Source of the DNA: Chryseobacterium taklimakanense
GTDB lineage: Bacteria; Bacteroidota; Bacteroidia; Flavobacteriales; Weeksellaceae
NCBI RefSeq assembly: GCF_900187185.1
Contig: NZ_LT906465.1
Coordinates: 806,001 to 870,000, forward strand
Direction of reading: 5' to 3'
Length of the DNA: 64,000 nt
The position numbers and the translations under genes are program-made. Of this stretch, positions 44,727 to 55,476 are shown one piece after another. The first letter of the stretch is position 1. Each line of letters opens with the position of its first letter. The notes under the pieces were generated by a model that was not told the DNA's origin, searched no databases, and was given only the letters and a program-made list of their open reading frames with translations.

Positions 44727-44748
44727 ATCATTAAGTAAGTGAAAAAGT

Positions 44749-46335
44749 TTATGGAATAAAATTGAGATTCTGAACAGCAAATTCCTTGCCTGCATAAAAA
44801 GTTTTACCGTACATATCGGTGGCTCTTACTTCCACCTTATGTTTGCCAATTTTCAGATTTTTTGGGAAACCGGCACTCCAGATATGATTTGAAGGTTCCG
44901 GGTTTGAAGGCCTTCTGCCCTGGTACAGCTCAGTGGCTGTATCCCATTTAAACACAGAAAGCATATAAGCCGGATCAATGGTTTTCATGAACTCCATTTT
45001 TTTCCAGTCGCCACCGTCGATTCTGTATTCCACCACGTCATTTTCAGCACCGGTAAAAAAGTTTGCAAATATACGCGCTGAACTTCTGGTCTGTGAGATG
45101 ACCTGCGGCACGTGAAGCTGAATCATGAAATCTTCAGGCTTACCGGCTACTTTGTAATCAATGCTGTATTTGTTGTCTTTAAAATTCACGAAAGAATAAC
45201 CCCTGTAGGTACCGTCCCGCATGACCGACACCGGAACGCCCAATTCATCCACCGTACCGGAATACCAGTCGCCGGAAGTGGTACCCATATTGAGTTCGTG
45301 CAGGTTTTTCACACCTTCCCAGCCATCGCCCTTGCCATAGAAAATCTGGGTTTGCTTGTGGGTGTGAGCCGACATCATCAGTACATTTTCAAACGGTTTT
45401 AAAATATCGAACAGTTTTTGCCTGTCCTCCATTCTGAAATGGTCATCGCCTTCACGCTCCGGTTTCATCTGGATGTGGAATGACAGTACAATAAGCTTGT
45501 TTTTATCAACCAGTTTGAGGTCATTTTCTATAAATTTAAGCTGATCTTCGCGGAAACCGCCCCAATAACCTTTGCCATCGCGCGGGTCCGGATACAGAAT
45601 ATCATCCAGGATCAGGAAATGCACGTTCCCATAATTGAATGCATAATTGTTGGGTCCAAAATTAGCCTCGAATGTTTCATCCGAATATTTATCTTCCTTC
45701 GCTTCGTAATTCATGTCGTGGTTGCCCATGACATTGTACCAAGGAATACCGATTTCCTTCACCGCATTTTTATAGGATTGGTGGAGGCTAAGGTCATCAC
45801 CAACTAGGTCACCCAAACTGATTCCGAAAACCGCATTTTTCTTATTGTTTTTTACTTCATTGACAATTCCTCTTTTGAAATAATCAATTTCCTTTTCACT
45901 GTAAGGTTGCGGATCGCCAAAAACCAGAATCTGGAAATCTTTTTGCTCCTGTTTTGCATACAGCGGAAAATTCACCTCTTTTGGCAATGCGCCGGTAGGC
46001 GATACACCTTTATACTTGAAATTATCCGGTGAACCCTGAGGTTTAAAATTATAATAAAACTCAGGCAGGTTATGGCTTCCAATTTTGGTTTGATAACCGC
46101 TTGGTTTTATCACAAATACGAGATTATCACCAGAAAGCGGCAGCGAATAACGCCCGTTTTCATCTGTTTTTGTCACCTCAACACCGTTTGATACCGCCAC
46201 ATTGGCGATACCTTTTTCGTTTCGGTCTTTTATCGAATTGTTGTTACGGTCGTGGTAAACATATCCCGAAACGGAAGACTGCGCTATGGCAAAAGCTGAA
46301 ATTAAGACAGCCGGAAAGATTAATTTAAATTTCAT
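44749..46335 (-). CDS. Secreted calcineurin-like metallophosphoesterase
   Basis: A 528-residue exported enzyme with signal peptide MKFKLIFPAVLISAFAIAQ. Residues 20-125 are a beta-sandwich (SVSGYVYHDRNNNSIKDRNE) of the type found before Bacteroidota phosphoesterases. The catalytic domain (about 130-370) shows the two-metal motifs GDPQPYSEKEID, GDLVGD, GNHD, SFHIQM and SAHTHKQ. A beta-rich C-terminal domain follows (375-528). It would hydrolyse phosphomono- or diesters in the periplasm or at the surface; the substrate is not readable. Last gene of the operon SusC-SusD-GDPD-phosphoesterase, one base after the GDPD gene. Its company suggests phosphate release from organic esters. Confidence 0.92.
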   Translation of the reverse strand: MKFKLIFPAVLISAFAIAQSSVSGYVYHDRNNNSIKDRNEKGIANVAVSNGVEVTKTDENGRYSLPLSGDNLVFVIKPSGYQTKIGSHNLPEFYYNFKPQGSPDNFKYKGVSPTGALPKEVNFPLYAKQEQKDFQILVFGDPQPYSEKEIDYFKRGIVNEVKNNKKNAVFGISLGDLVGDDLSLHQSYKNAVKEIGIPWYNVMGNHDMNYEAKEDKYSDETFEANFGPNNYAFNYGNVHFLILDDILYPDPRDGKGYWGGFREDQLKFIENDLKLVDKNKLIVLSFHIQMKPEREGDDHFRMEDRQKLFDILKPFENVLMMSAHTHKQTQIFYGKGDGWEGVKNLHELNMGTTSGDWYSGTVDELGVPVSVMRDGTYRGYSFVNFKDNKYSIDYKVAGKPEDFMIQLHVPQVISQTRSSARIFANFFTGAENDVVEYRIDGGDWKKMEFMKTIDPAYMLSVFKWDTATELYQGRRPSNPEPSNHIWSAGFPKNLKIGKHKVEVRATDMYGKTFYAGKEFAVQNLNFIP

Positions 46336-46336
46336 T

Positions 46337-47077
46337 TTATTTATTTTTTAATTGAGTGGGAATATCTGTCGTAATAAAATCAATTCCCGCATTTTTCAGT
46401 TCAAGGTAAACAGTCTCATCATTGACGGTCCAGGAATTGGTAATCAATCCGAGATTTTTTGCTTCTGAAATCCAGGCTGGATTTTTCTGAAGAATTTTAA
46501 AATTATAATCAAAACCGTCAATTCCCAAATCTTTAAGCTGTTGCGGCGTCAGGTCTCCGTTAAGATACTGCACCGTTGCACTGGGCTGAAGCTTTTTAAG
46601 TTCTTTGCAAATATTCAAGCTGAAAGAAATGAATTCGCACTGCGCCCCAACTCCGTATTTTTCGACTTCTTTCAAAGCTTTTTGAACCAGTTTATTTTCC
46701 AGTTCTACAGATTTTGCAGGCTTTAATTCTACAATCAGCTTCACAGCCGGTACTTTTCTTCCGGCTTTCAAATATTTAGCAAAAGTTGGAATTTTTTCAC
46801 CGTTTTTCAGTTTTTGAGTTCTGAGTTTTGAAAAACTGGTTTCAGAAATTTCCAAGCCGTTGATATGCTCATCATGATTCACAACCAACTTGCCGTCTTT
46901 AGACATCCTGACATCAAATTCTGACCCGTAAAATTGCTGCTGCTGGGCGTTCCTGAGTGAGGAAACAGAATTCTGCGCAGAATTTTCAGTCTTCCAGTAT
47001 CCGCGGTGCGCAATGATCCTGGTTTGGGCATTATAAAATACTGAGCTGAAAATCAGTGTTACCAAAAGTGTTTTCAT
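46337..47077 (-). CDS. Glycerophosphodiester phosphodiesterase
   Basis: A 246-residue exported GDPD with signal peptide MKTLLVTLIFSSVFYNAQ. The TIM-barrel motifs are IIAHRGYWKTENSAQNS (His24, the conserved HRG), YGSEFDVRMSKDG (the Glu and Asp that bind the metal) and LVVNHDEHINGLE (catalytic His). The end TTDIPTQL matches the usual closing strand. It splits glycerophosphodiesters, such as deacylated phospholipids, into glycerol-3-phosphate and an alcohol. It lies between susD and the metallophosphoesterase with gaps of 5 and 1 bases, so all are one operon. Confidence 0.95.
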   Translation of the reverse strand: MKTLLVTLIFSSVFYNAQTRIIAHRGYWKTENSAQNSVSSLRNAQQQQFYGSEFDVRMSKDGKLVVNHDEHINGLEISETSFSKLRTQKLKNGEKIPTFAKYLKAGRKVPAVKLIVELKPAKSVELENKLVQKALKEVEKYGVGAQCEFISFSLNICKELKKLQPSATVQYLNGDLTPQQLKDLGIDGFDYNFKILQKNPAWISEAKNLGLITNSWTVNDETVYLELKNAGIDFITTDIPTQLKNK

Positions 47078-47082
47078 AGCTT

Positions 47083-48531
47083 CTATTTATCCCACCAAAC
47101 TTTAGTATTAATGTCATCACCACCCATACTTTGCACTGCTGCATTATAGTTCTCTGAGTTGAGAAGTTTGCTGTTAGGAGTGTACATAAACCTGGAAGGC
47201 ATTTGAGCATTATTCAGAAGGCCGCCGTTATTCTGCAGTTTTGGGAAACCGGTTCTGCGGTACTCATACCACGCCTGCTGATCCACAAAGAACAAAGCGA
47301 TATATTTCTGCATCATGATACGCTCTAATGTCCCGTCATATGCTACTAAAGGCTGTGCTAAATATGTCGCCGGCATTGTAGACTCCCATTGCTCCACAGA
47401 GGCTTTCACGCCGTTTTCATAAAAAGTTTTGGGATCGCCGGAAACAATTCCTTTCAAAGCAAGCTCTGCAAGGATAAACTGCAGCTCCGAATAACCAAGA
47501 ATCTTGATCGTTAAAGGAGTTTTGGCCAAATTCTGATTTAAGTTGGAAGGTGTATAATCGAAAACAGTTCCAGCTTTGTAACCGGACGGAATTCCTTTGT
47601 AACCTATGTCTTTGTTATTTAAATCTCTTGCTTTGGAGAAGAATTTTGAAAGACGCGGATCCTTGGTATCATTGAGGTATCTCACAAAAAAATCTGCTGC
47701 AGCCCTTCCCGTTGTGAAATCCTGCGGCCTTGCAATGGGTGCGTCAAATGGCGCTGTACCGCTTGCCTTCACAAAAGCGCTCTCTGTATTGTTTTGGAAA
47801 ATCGGGTATTCGGCAGGATTGTTTACAATTCTTTTTATTCTGTTTTTTACATCAATTTCACCGTCTCTGTCCAAAATTCTTAACAAAAGCCTTAATGATA
47901 AAGTGTTGCAGAATTTCTTCCATTTCAGGATCCCGGCAGCATCTGTTTCTGCGCTGTAAAGCTGGTCGTGCCCTTTCAGCTTTTCTGCAGTATTGAAAAG
48001 TTTATTCGCCGCATCCAGATCATTTAATAATTTTAAATAAACATCCTTCTGTTTGTCGAATTTTGGCTTTCTAATTTCCTCATCAAGAGCATTGGCCTCA
48101 GTGAAAGGAATATCGCCAAAACTGTCCGTAAGGTTGGCATACCCCCAAGACTGCAGCACCAACGCAACCGCTTTATTATTGTTGTCGCCTTCCTTTTCTG
48201 CAAGAATCAGCATTTCACGAATTTGCTTCAGCCATTTGTAAGAATGATTCCAGTAACCAACTCCGGAATTTTCAGTAAGGTAATATCTGCTGTAAGTATT
48301 TCCCTCATTCGGAAAATCAAGGGAATACTGCATCACATCGAAAGTAAAATCATTTGCACGCAAGTACGCCTGACTTGCCATTTCAAATAGCGCAGGATTC
48401 AAAAGCTGCCCTGATTGTACCTCCAGAACTTTTGATGTATCAAGGTTCAGCTCCTCGAAATCTCTGGTGCAGGAGTAGGCGGCATTAAGCAGCGCAGCCG
48501 CAAGAAGAATTTTAACTATATTTTTTTTCAT
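47083..48531 (-). CDS. SusD/RagB-like outer membrane lipoprotein
   Basis: A 482-residue lipoprotein (MKKNIVKILLAAALLNAAYS then Cys21). SusD-type features are the helical TPR-like fold with NLTDSFGDIPFTEAN (the usual Y-GDIP-x-E segment) and the C-terminal WYEYRRTGFPKLQNNGG. The family is SusD_2-like (SusD/RagB nutrient-binding). It forms the lid on the SusC barrel and captures the nutrient at the cell surface. Partner of the SusC gene seven bases upstream. The neighbours are phosphatases instead of glycosidases, so its ligand is probably not a glycan. Confidence 0.95.
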   Translation of the reverse strand: MKKNIVKILLAAALLNAAYSCTRDFEELNLDTSKVLEVQSGQLLNPALFEMASQAYLRANDFTFDVMQYSLDFPNEGNTYSRYYLTENSGVGYWNHSYKWLKQIREMLILAEKEGDNNNKAVALVLQSWGYANLTDSFGDIPFTEANALDEEIRKPKFDKQKDVYLKLLNDLDAANKLFNTAEKLKGHDQLYSAETDAAGILKWKKFCNTLSLRLLLRILDRDGEIDVKNRIKRIVNNPAEYPIFQNNTESAFVKASGTAPFDAPIARPQDFTTGRAAADFFVRYLNDTKDPRLSKFFSKARDLNNKDIGYKGIPSGYKAGTVFDYTPSNLNQNLAKTPLTIKILGYSELQFILAELALKGIVSGDPKTFYENGVKASVEQWESTMPATYLAQPLVAYDGTLERIMMQKYIALFFVDQQAWYEYRRTGFPKLQNNGGLLNNAQMPSRFMYTPNSKLLNSENYNAAVQSMGGDDINTKVWWDK

Positions 48532-48538
48532 TTTTTTA

Positions 48539-51511
48539 TTAGAATTTTACATTGAAATTTAAGCCTACAGTTCTGGTAGAAGGAAGCGCGCCAATATCCA
48601 CACCCGGTGTAATGTCGGAATCATCAAGAGTTGCTGCTTCTGGGTCAAAAATTGGGAACTTGGTCCACATCCAAAGGTTTTTTCCGTAAAGAGAAATACT
48701 CATCTCCCTCAGTTTCATAGACTCGGTGATGGTTTTCGGGAATACATATCCTATTCGTGCGTCCCTAAGTTTGATATAGGAAGCATCGAAGGAATTGGTC
48801 TCCACATTGGCTCTCCTGTAGTAATCTGAGTAATATTTACTTACCAGAATTCTGGTCGTATTCGGCGAGTAAGAGCCATCTGCATTCTGTACCACCCCTT
48901 CGCCGACCATCATTCCGTCTTCACTGTCACGGTATTTCAGGGTATGGGCGAGTTTCCCCTGTTCGGTCATCTTGTGGTGAGTTTGGGAGTATACGATGCC
49001 TTTGTACTGCCCGTCAAAGGAAAACTGGATTCTTACATTTTTGATCTGGAAACTGTTTTCGATACCGGCTTTCCAAAGCGGAAAGGCATTACCGATCTTC
49101 GCCATCTGAGTAGATTTTGCGGTAAGCCCGTCAGAACCCCAAACCACATTTCCCAGAGGATCACGCACCAGATTATAGCCATACATATCCCCAAGTGAAC
49201 CGCCAACTACGGCATTAAAATACACCGCGCCGCCTACGCTGCTGTAGTTATAGCCAAGAGGCTCATCTTTAAATTCATCCGGGATTGATATCACTTTATT
49301 TTTGTTGGCAGACCAGTTTGCCGCGATACGCCATGTGAACGCTTTTGATTTGAAGGGGAAGCCTGCCAGTTCCAGCTCTACCCCTCTGTTTCTAACTTTT
49401 CCACTGTTGATCAGCTTCCTGGAGTAACCAGACTCTACCAAAACCGGGATTCCAAAAACTTCGTTTTCAGTATAATTATTATAGAACGTGAAATTGAAAT
49501 TCAACCTGTTTTTCAATACCGCCACATCTAAACCTGCTTCGAGATTCGTGTTGATTTTCGGTTTTAGATCAGCATTGAAAAGTAAGGCATCCATCGTATA
49601 GGAATCCTCGTAATCTGACGGACTATAATATTTTGTCAAACGGTAAGGCGAAGTTCCGAATCCTGATCTTGCATAAGACGCCCTCAGCTTCAGCAAATCC
49701 CCCTTATTCAGATCCATCAAATCTGAGAGAATGACGCTTGTACTCACAGAAGGATAAAAGAACGACCAGTTTTTTCTCGGCAAAGTACTGGTCCAGTCGT
49801 TTCTTGCAGTTATATCTAAAAATATGGCTTTAAGATATTCTAAATTGATAAGCCCGTACATACTGTTCACTTTATAATTATACGGCTTGGTCGGCTTTAC
49901 CTGCAGGGCTTTTGCATTTTCGAAAGTATAGATTCCTGGCTCTATAAGTCCCACAGCGTTTGTACGTTCAGTTTCAGATCTGGTATCTCTCATACTTCCT
50001 CCGGCAGAAATTTTAAAATTCAGATCTTTAAATTCTCTATTGTATGAAAGCAGTAAATCATTATTAAAAACCCTGTCGTTGATGTGCTGCTCAGAGTAGT
50101 AACCTTCCCGGTAGTTGGCGCTGCTCCAGGGTCTTTTCTGTGCGCGGTCTTCTACCGTATATTCTGCACCGGAACGAAGCATAATCTCGAAATTATTATT
50201 GAACTGATAATTCAGGGTAATGCCGCCTAACATGTTGTTTTTGTTGATGGCATTGGTCATTTCATAGGCAATCATGTACGGATTATCGATGAATGAACTG
50301 AAAGGGTGTATCTGATCTTCCTGATATTTTCCTTTTTTCCAGATCGGGCGGTACCACGCCAGATCAATATTCGGATTCTGGAAAATCATAAAATAATTGA
50401 GCGACTGGTTGTTGTAACCTGTTGCCGGTAAATTATCACTGTGGGTATTGGAGAAGATGAATTTGGCAGTAGCCTTAAGTTTATTGAAATTAAAGCCGAA
50501 GGAATTATTTGCCGTAAACCTTTCAAAGCCTGTATTGGGAACGATCCAGTCATTATCCGTATAATTCAGGTTGGTTCTAAAATTGAATTTCCGCCAGCCA
50601 GCTTCCAATGAAATGGAGTTGCTGAAAGTAGTTCCCACGTTGAAGAATCCCTTCACATTATCTTTATATGGCTTCCAGAGCCTTCTTTCGGGGCTTTGTC
50701 CTTCCACTTCCGGATCGTACTGAAAATAATACTGCCCTTCGAATCTCGGCCCGAACGCACTACTCGTACTTCCGGTATTTACACCATCTTCAGAGGCACC
50801 GTAAGAATAATAATATCTGCCGCTTTTGTCGCGTGTCTGCGTTCCCTGTCCGTATTCGTACTGCCAGTCCGGCCATTTTAAAACACTTTCAAAACTTGAA
50901 TTGGAATTATAACCAACGATCAGCTTACCGTTTTTACCTTTTCCCGATTTCGTGGTGATCATGATGGCGCCATTTGCACCTCTTTCACCATATAAAGCTG
51001 CTGCGGAAGCGCCTTTCAGCACGGTTACAGATTCTATGTCTTCTGGATTTATAGCGTTCAGAATATTGCCGTAATCCACCGGTAAATCTCCGCCTGCGCC
51101 CGCACCATAAGCTGCAGAACCCGTACCTTTGGTAAGCGTTTGGTCTACAGGGATACCGTCGATTACGATTAGGGCAAAATTGTCGCTGGCACTCATTGAG
51201 GTTTCCCCCCTAAGTTTTATCCTTGCAGTTTCCAGAGGCCCGGCAGAAGCCGTAAGCACTTTCAAGCCGGCAACTTTGCCTTCCATAGCCGTCGCCCAGT
51301 TGTTGTACTGAGCTTTTTCGAAGGTTTCTTCATCTACTTTTTTGGCGGAGAAGCCCAGCGCTTTTTGCTCCCTCTTAATCCCCAAAGCAGTTACCACCAC
51401 TTCATCGATTTTTCTTTCCTTTATGGTATCAAGTCTGCTTTGCGCTGCCATTTCCACCGCAACAGTGCCCGTCAATACCAATGTAATAATGGTCTGTAAT
51501 TTCCTTTTCAC
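48539..51511 (-). CDS. SusC/RagA-like TonB-dependent transporter
   Basis: A 990-residue outer membrane barrel with signal peptide MKRKLQTIITLVLTGTVAVE. The plug starts at DEVVVTALGIKREQKALGFS (about 37-56), which also serves as the TonB box region, and continues with VLKGASAAALYGERGANGAI, the SusC plug signature. The barrel ends TVGLNFNVKF. The carboxypeptidase-like regulatory domain that most SusC proteins carry before the plug is absent. It imports the substrate captured by SusD using TonB energy. First gene of a four-gene operon with SusD, GDPD and metallophosphoesterase. Confidence 0.95.
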   Translation of the reverse strand: MKRKLQTIITLVLTGTVAVEMAAQSRLDTIKERKIDEVVVTALGIKREQKALGFSAKKVDEETFEKAQYNNWATAMEGKVAGLKVLTASAGPLETARIKLRGETSMSASDNFALIVIDGIPVDQTLTKGTGSAAYGAGAGGDLPVDYGNILNAINPEDIESVTVLKGASAAALYGERGANGAIMITTKSGKGKNGKLIVGYNSNSSFESVLKWPDWQYEYGQGTQTRDKSGRYYYSYGASEDGVNTGSTSSAFGPRFEGQYYFQYDPEVEGQSPERRLWKPYKDNVKGFFNVGTTFSNSISLEAGWRKFNFRTNLNYTDNDWIVPNTGFERFTANNSFGFNFNKLKATAKFIFSNTHSDNLPATGYNNQSLNYFMIFQNPNIDLAWYRPIWKKGKYQEDQIHPFSSFIDNPYMIAYEMTNAINKNNMLGGITLNYQFNNNFEIMLRSGAEYTVEDRAQKRPWSSANYREGYYSEQHINDRVFNNDLLLSYNREFKDLNFKISAGGSMRDTRSETERTNAVGLIEPGIYTFENAKALQVKPTKPYNYKVNSMYGLINLEYLKAIFLDITARNDWTSTLPRKNWSFFYPSVSTSVILSDLMDLNKGDLLKLRASYARSGFGTSPYRLTKYYSPSDYEDSYTMDALLFNADLKPKINTNLEAGLDVAVLKNRLNFNFTFYNNYTENEVFGIPVLVESGYSRKLINSGKVRNRGVELELAGFPFKSKAFTWRIAANWSANKNKVISIPDEFKDEPLGYNYSSVGGAVYFNAVVGGSLGDMYGYNLVRDPLGNVVWGSDGLTAKSTQMAKIGNAFPLWKAGIENSFQIKNVRIQFSFDGQYKGIVYSQTHHKMTEQGKLAHTLKYRDSEDGMMVGEGVVQNADGSYSPNTTRILVSKYYSDYYRRANVETNSFDASYIKLRDARIGYVFPKTITESMKLREMSISLYGKNLWMWTKFPIFDPEAATLDDSDITPGVDIGALPSTRTVGLNFNVKF

Positions 51512-51533
51512 TTTTTCTTTTATAATTTTCGCG

Positions 51534-51541
51534 CAAAATTA
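51534..51541 (-). promoter_or_regulatory. -7 box of the SusCD-phosphodiesterase operon
   Basis: Minus strand reads TAATTTTG (TAnnTTTG); it ends 22 bases before the susC ATG. No good -33 element is seen upstream; spaced TTAA sites occupy that place. Confidence 0.65.
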
Positions 51542-51563
51542 CCGTGACCGAATCAAGATGTTA

Positions 51564-51590
51564 TTAAACGGGGGTTAACTTATTTTAACA
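51564..51590. promoter_or_regulatory. Three TTAA half-sites, possible activator site (Pho-box-like)
   Basis: TTAAA, TTAAC and TTAACA start at 51564, 51575 and 51585, with spacing of 11 and 10 bases, about one helical turn. The array covers the -33 region and just upstream. Direct TTAACA repeats with an 11-base period resemble PhoP boxes of Bacillus. A phosphate-response role is inference from the operon content; the region is AT-rich, so chance is possible. Confidence 0.35.
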
Positions 51591-51729
51591 AATAGATGAA
51601 CTGTAAATGAATTAAATATTAAACACCACCATAATACGCTCGTAATCAAATCATATATTATGTTAAATATTCTTAATAAAAAAACTTATTACCAGCTTAA
51701 ATATTCTTATATATTAAAGCCAGATTAAG

Positions 51730-51737
51730 TACTTTTG
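51730..51737 (+). promoter_or_regulatory. -7 box of ligA
   Basis: TACTTTTG (TAnnTTTG) ends 18 bases before the ligA ATG. Confidence 0.65.
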
Positions 51738-51740
51738 TGA

Positions 51741-53765
<2,025 letters not shown>

Positions 53766-53777
53766 TAACACTTATAG

Positions 53778-54722
53778 ATGAAATTAAACGATACACAAAA
53801 AAACAGATTAAAAAAGTTAAAACCGCAATTTGAAAACGCAATTAGAGAAAAAAATTTCACAAATGCTTTAGTAATTTTTAAAGATATTCAAGAATTACTA
53901 CTGCAAAATAATAATAAAACTTTACTTGCTAGATATAAAAATTGGATTTATGAATTGGCACTAGATGTTGAAGAGTATTCTTTTGCAGAGCGAGGATTAA
54001 TTGGAGTGAGAAAAGATGTAAAATTTAATACCAGATTATATTTAGAAGCAACTGCCTTATTAGCGATTTGTTACTTAAGAATATTAAAAGTAGAAAATGC
54101 TAAACCATTAATAAAGGAAGTTTTAAACAATTCGGAGGTAATTAAAACAGAAAGAACTCGCAAAATTTTTAATAAAGAAATCATTCAAAGATTTGATGAA
54201 GAGATTGCTTTGTTTAGTCTAAAAGAAAAAAATGCGAAGCAGTTTGGTGTAGAAGAGATTGAAACAGACATCGGATTTTTAGTAGCCACGAAAACAGAAA
54301 GCGAACTTTTCGGAATGCTCGGCAAAAGCGTTCCTTTAAATACGAAAAACCTATTATATGAAGTTGATAGTTTTGCAAAAAATCAATTGCCATATACAGA
54401 AAGAAAATTGCTGCAAACCTCAGATGAATTAATGAAAGATGAAGAAGCAGGAAAAACAGTTTTCAAATCTTTTAAACGAACTATTTATAATTCAATATGC
54501 GACCAAAAAAGTCAAGTTTATAAAATGTGGAATGAAAAAATTGTAGGTGCAGTTTTTGATATCAAATATTTAATCGGCGCTATTACTTTGGCACTTAACA
54601 ATGCTAGTATTGGAATTAAAGCATTAATAGTTACAGCAGCAGCAATTGTTATTAGATTTGGCTTAGATGTTTACTGTGAGCATTACAAACCAAAAGGATT
54701 AATGGAAACTAGAAAGGAATGA
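53778..54722 (+). CDS. AT-rich orphan protein with two C-terminal hydrophobic helices
   Basis: A 314-residue protein that I do not recognise. Residues 1-170 are charged and helical with a repeat-like spacing (NALVIFKDIQELLLQNNNKT ... YLEATALLAICYLRILKVEN) that suggests TPR-like helices. Residues 170-245 are mixed. Near 250-305 come two hydrophobic stretches (VGAVFDIKYLIGAITLALNN and IKALIVTAAAIVIRFGLDVY) ending CEHYKPKG. The codon use is much more AT-rich than ligA upstream, with many AAA, AAT and TTA codons, which suggests recent transfer. It has no close neighbour gene on its strand apart from ligA and is followed by a structured repeat. A helical-repeat sensor joined to a small membrane module would fit a defence or stress gene, but that is speculation. 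Confidence 0.7.
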   Translation: MKLNDTQKNRLKKLKPQFENAIREKNFTNALVIFKDIQELLLQNNNKTLLARYKNWIYELALDVEEYSFAERGLIGVRKDVKFNTRLYLEATALLAICYLRILKVENAKPLIKEVLNNSEVIKTERTRKIFNKEIIQRFDEEIALFSLKEKNAKQFGVEEIETDIGFLVATKTESELFGMLGKSVPLNTKNLLYEVDSFAKNQLPYTERKLLQTSDELMKDEEAGKTVFKSFKRTIYNSICDQKSQVYKMWNEKIVGAVFDIKYLIGAITLALNNASIGIKALIVTAAAIVIRFGLDVYCEHYKPKGLMETRKE

Positions 54723-54745
54723 GATAAATAGTTTAGTTTCTTGTA

Positions 54746-54880
54746 GCCCTGATTACAACGAAAATCCTTTTGCTTTTTTGCAGCAATGAACAACGCCGCG
54801 AAAGCGCGACCAAAGGAAGCTCCTTTCTCAAGATTGTGAATCTGTAAAAAAGCAAAAGATTGCAGTGGAAAGCAGGTTCC
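54746..54880 (+). repeat. Structured intergenic element, copy B
   Basis: CCTGATTACAACGAAAATCC then TTTTGCTTTTTTGCAG on the left; CTGTAAAAAAGCAAAAGATT then GCAGTGGAAAGCAGG on the right. The arms pair over about 20 bases. The loop holds further hairpins, one being AAAGGA-AGC-TCCTTT. The outer flanks match copy A at 12070-12161 while the central stem is different. It is downstream of the AT-rich orphan gene. Confidence 0.7.
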
Positions 54881-54904
54881 CGGCTCCTGAAAAAAAAATT
54901 AAAA

Positions 54905-54933
54905 AAGGCCGTTCATAAAATATGAGCAGCCTT
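54905..54933 (-). terminator. Second hairpin downstream of the small-gene operon
   Basis: AAGGC ... GCCTT with an inner GTTCATA / TATGAGC stem; on the minus strand a long T-rich tract follows. It may act as a back-up terminator for the operon of two small genes. Confidence 0.55.
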
Positions 54934-54944
54934 CATAAAAAAAC

Positions 54945-55000
54945 AGGGCGGCAATCAATTATTTTTAAAAAAATTAGGAGTTTTAAAAATAAACCGCCCT
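54945..55000 (-). terminator. Terminator of the two-gene minus-strand operon
   Basis: AGGGCGG ... CCGCCCT stem around an AT-rich loop of about 42 bases; on the minus strand T7 follows. It starts 14 bases after the stop codon of the 151-residue gene. Confidence 0.6.
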
Positions 55001-55013
55001 TTTCTGAAAATAT

Positions 55014-55469
55014 TTAGTTGGGTACTTTTACGCCGATTTCATAGAGGTTGCCACGCATCAGAAACTTAATTCTTTCGCGTGTAGTCACCGTGTTTACCTC
55101 GCCGTCGCGCAACACAATAATCCTGTCTCCGGTTGCGATGTTCTGGTCTGCAATCCAGTCTTCGGGAGCCACGTCATTTTCTTTCTCTTTCATGTCTTCC
55201 ACGATGTTCTGCGCCATTTCCTGGAAGCGCTCATCTTCGGAGTAGATCACCTCATACATAGGATCCAGGCCAACCCTGAAGGGTTTTCTGGTCTCCATAA
55301 GTTTTGCAGTATCATTCGGCATTGGGTTATCGGAACCGTCGGTGAAGCCTACTTCGATCATCTCTCCGCCAGTTTCGCGGGCATATTGCTCGGCATCGTC
55401 ATAAGTTTCGAAATTGGTTACCACTTTGTAGTCGTCGTACGCATATTCCTGCAGTCTGTCCTTATCCAT
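55014..55469 (-). CDS. Small acidic protein of unknown function
   Basis: A 151-residue soluble, acidic protein that I do not recognise. The N-terminal 60 residues (YKVVTNFETYDDAEQYARET then GGEMIEVGFTDGSDNP) look like a small alpha-beta fold. The end (TGDRIIVLRDGEVNTVTTRE) is beta-rich. No signal peptide, membrane segment or Cys pair. It is second in an operon, seven bases after a gene for a small membrane protein, and shares its terminator. The pair is probably functionally linked; the role is unknown. Confidence 0.8.
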   Translation of the reverse strand: MDKDRLQEYAYDDYKVVTNFETYDDAEQYARETGGEMIEVGFTDGSDNPMPNDTAKLMETRKPFRVGLDPMYEVIYSEDERFQEMAQNIVEDMKEKENDVAPEDWIADQNIATGDRIIVLRDGEVNTVTTRERIKFLMRGNLYEIGVKVPN

Positions 55470-55476
55470 AATATTA

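Noticed and set aside
54746-54880. CRISPR array or tRNA-like gene in the 54.7-54.9 kb gap
   Set aside because: No regular direct repeats with spacers and no cloverleaf; the arms form one long inverted repeat with inner hairpins.
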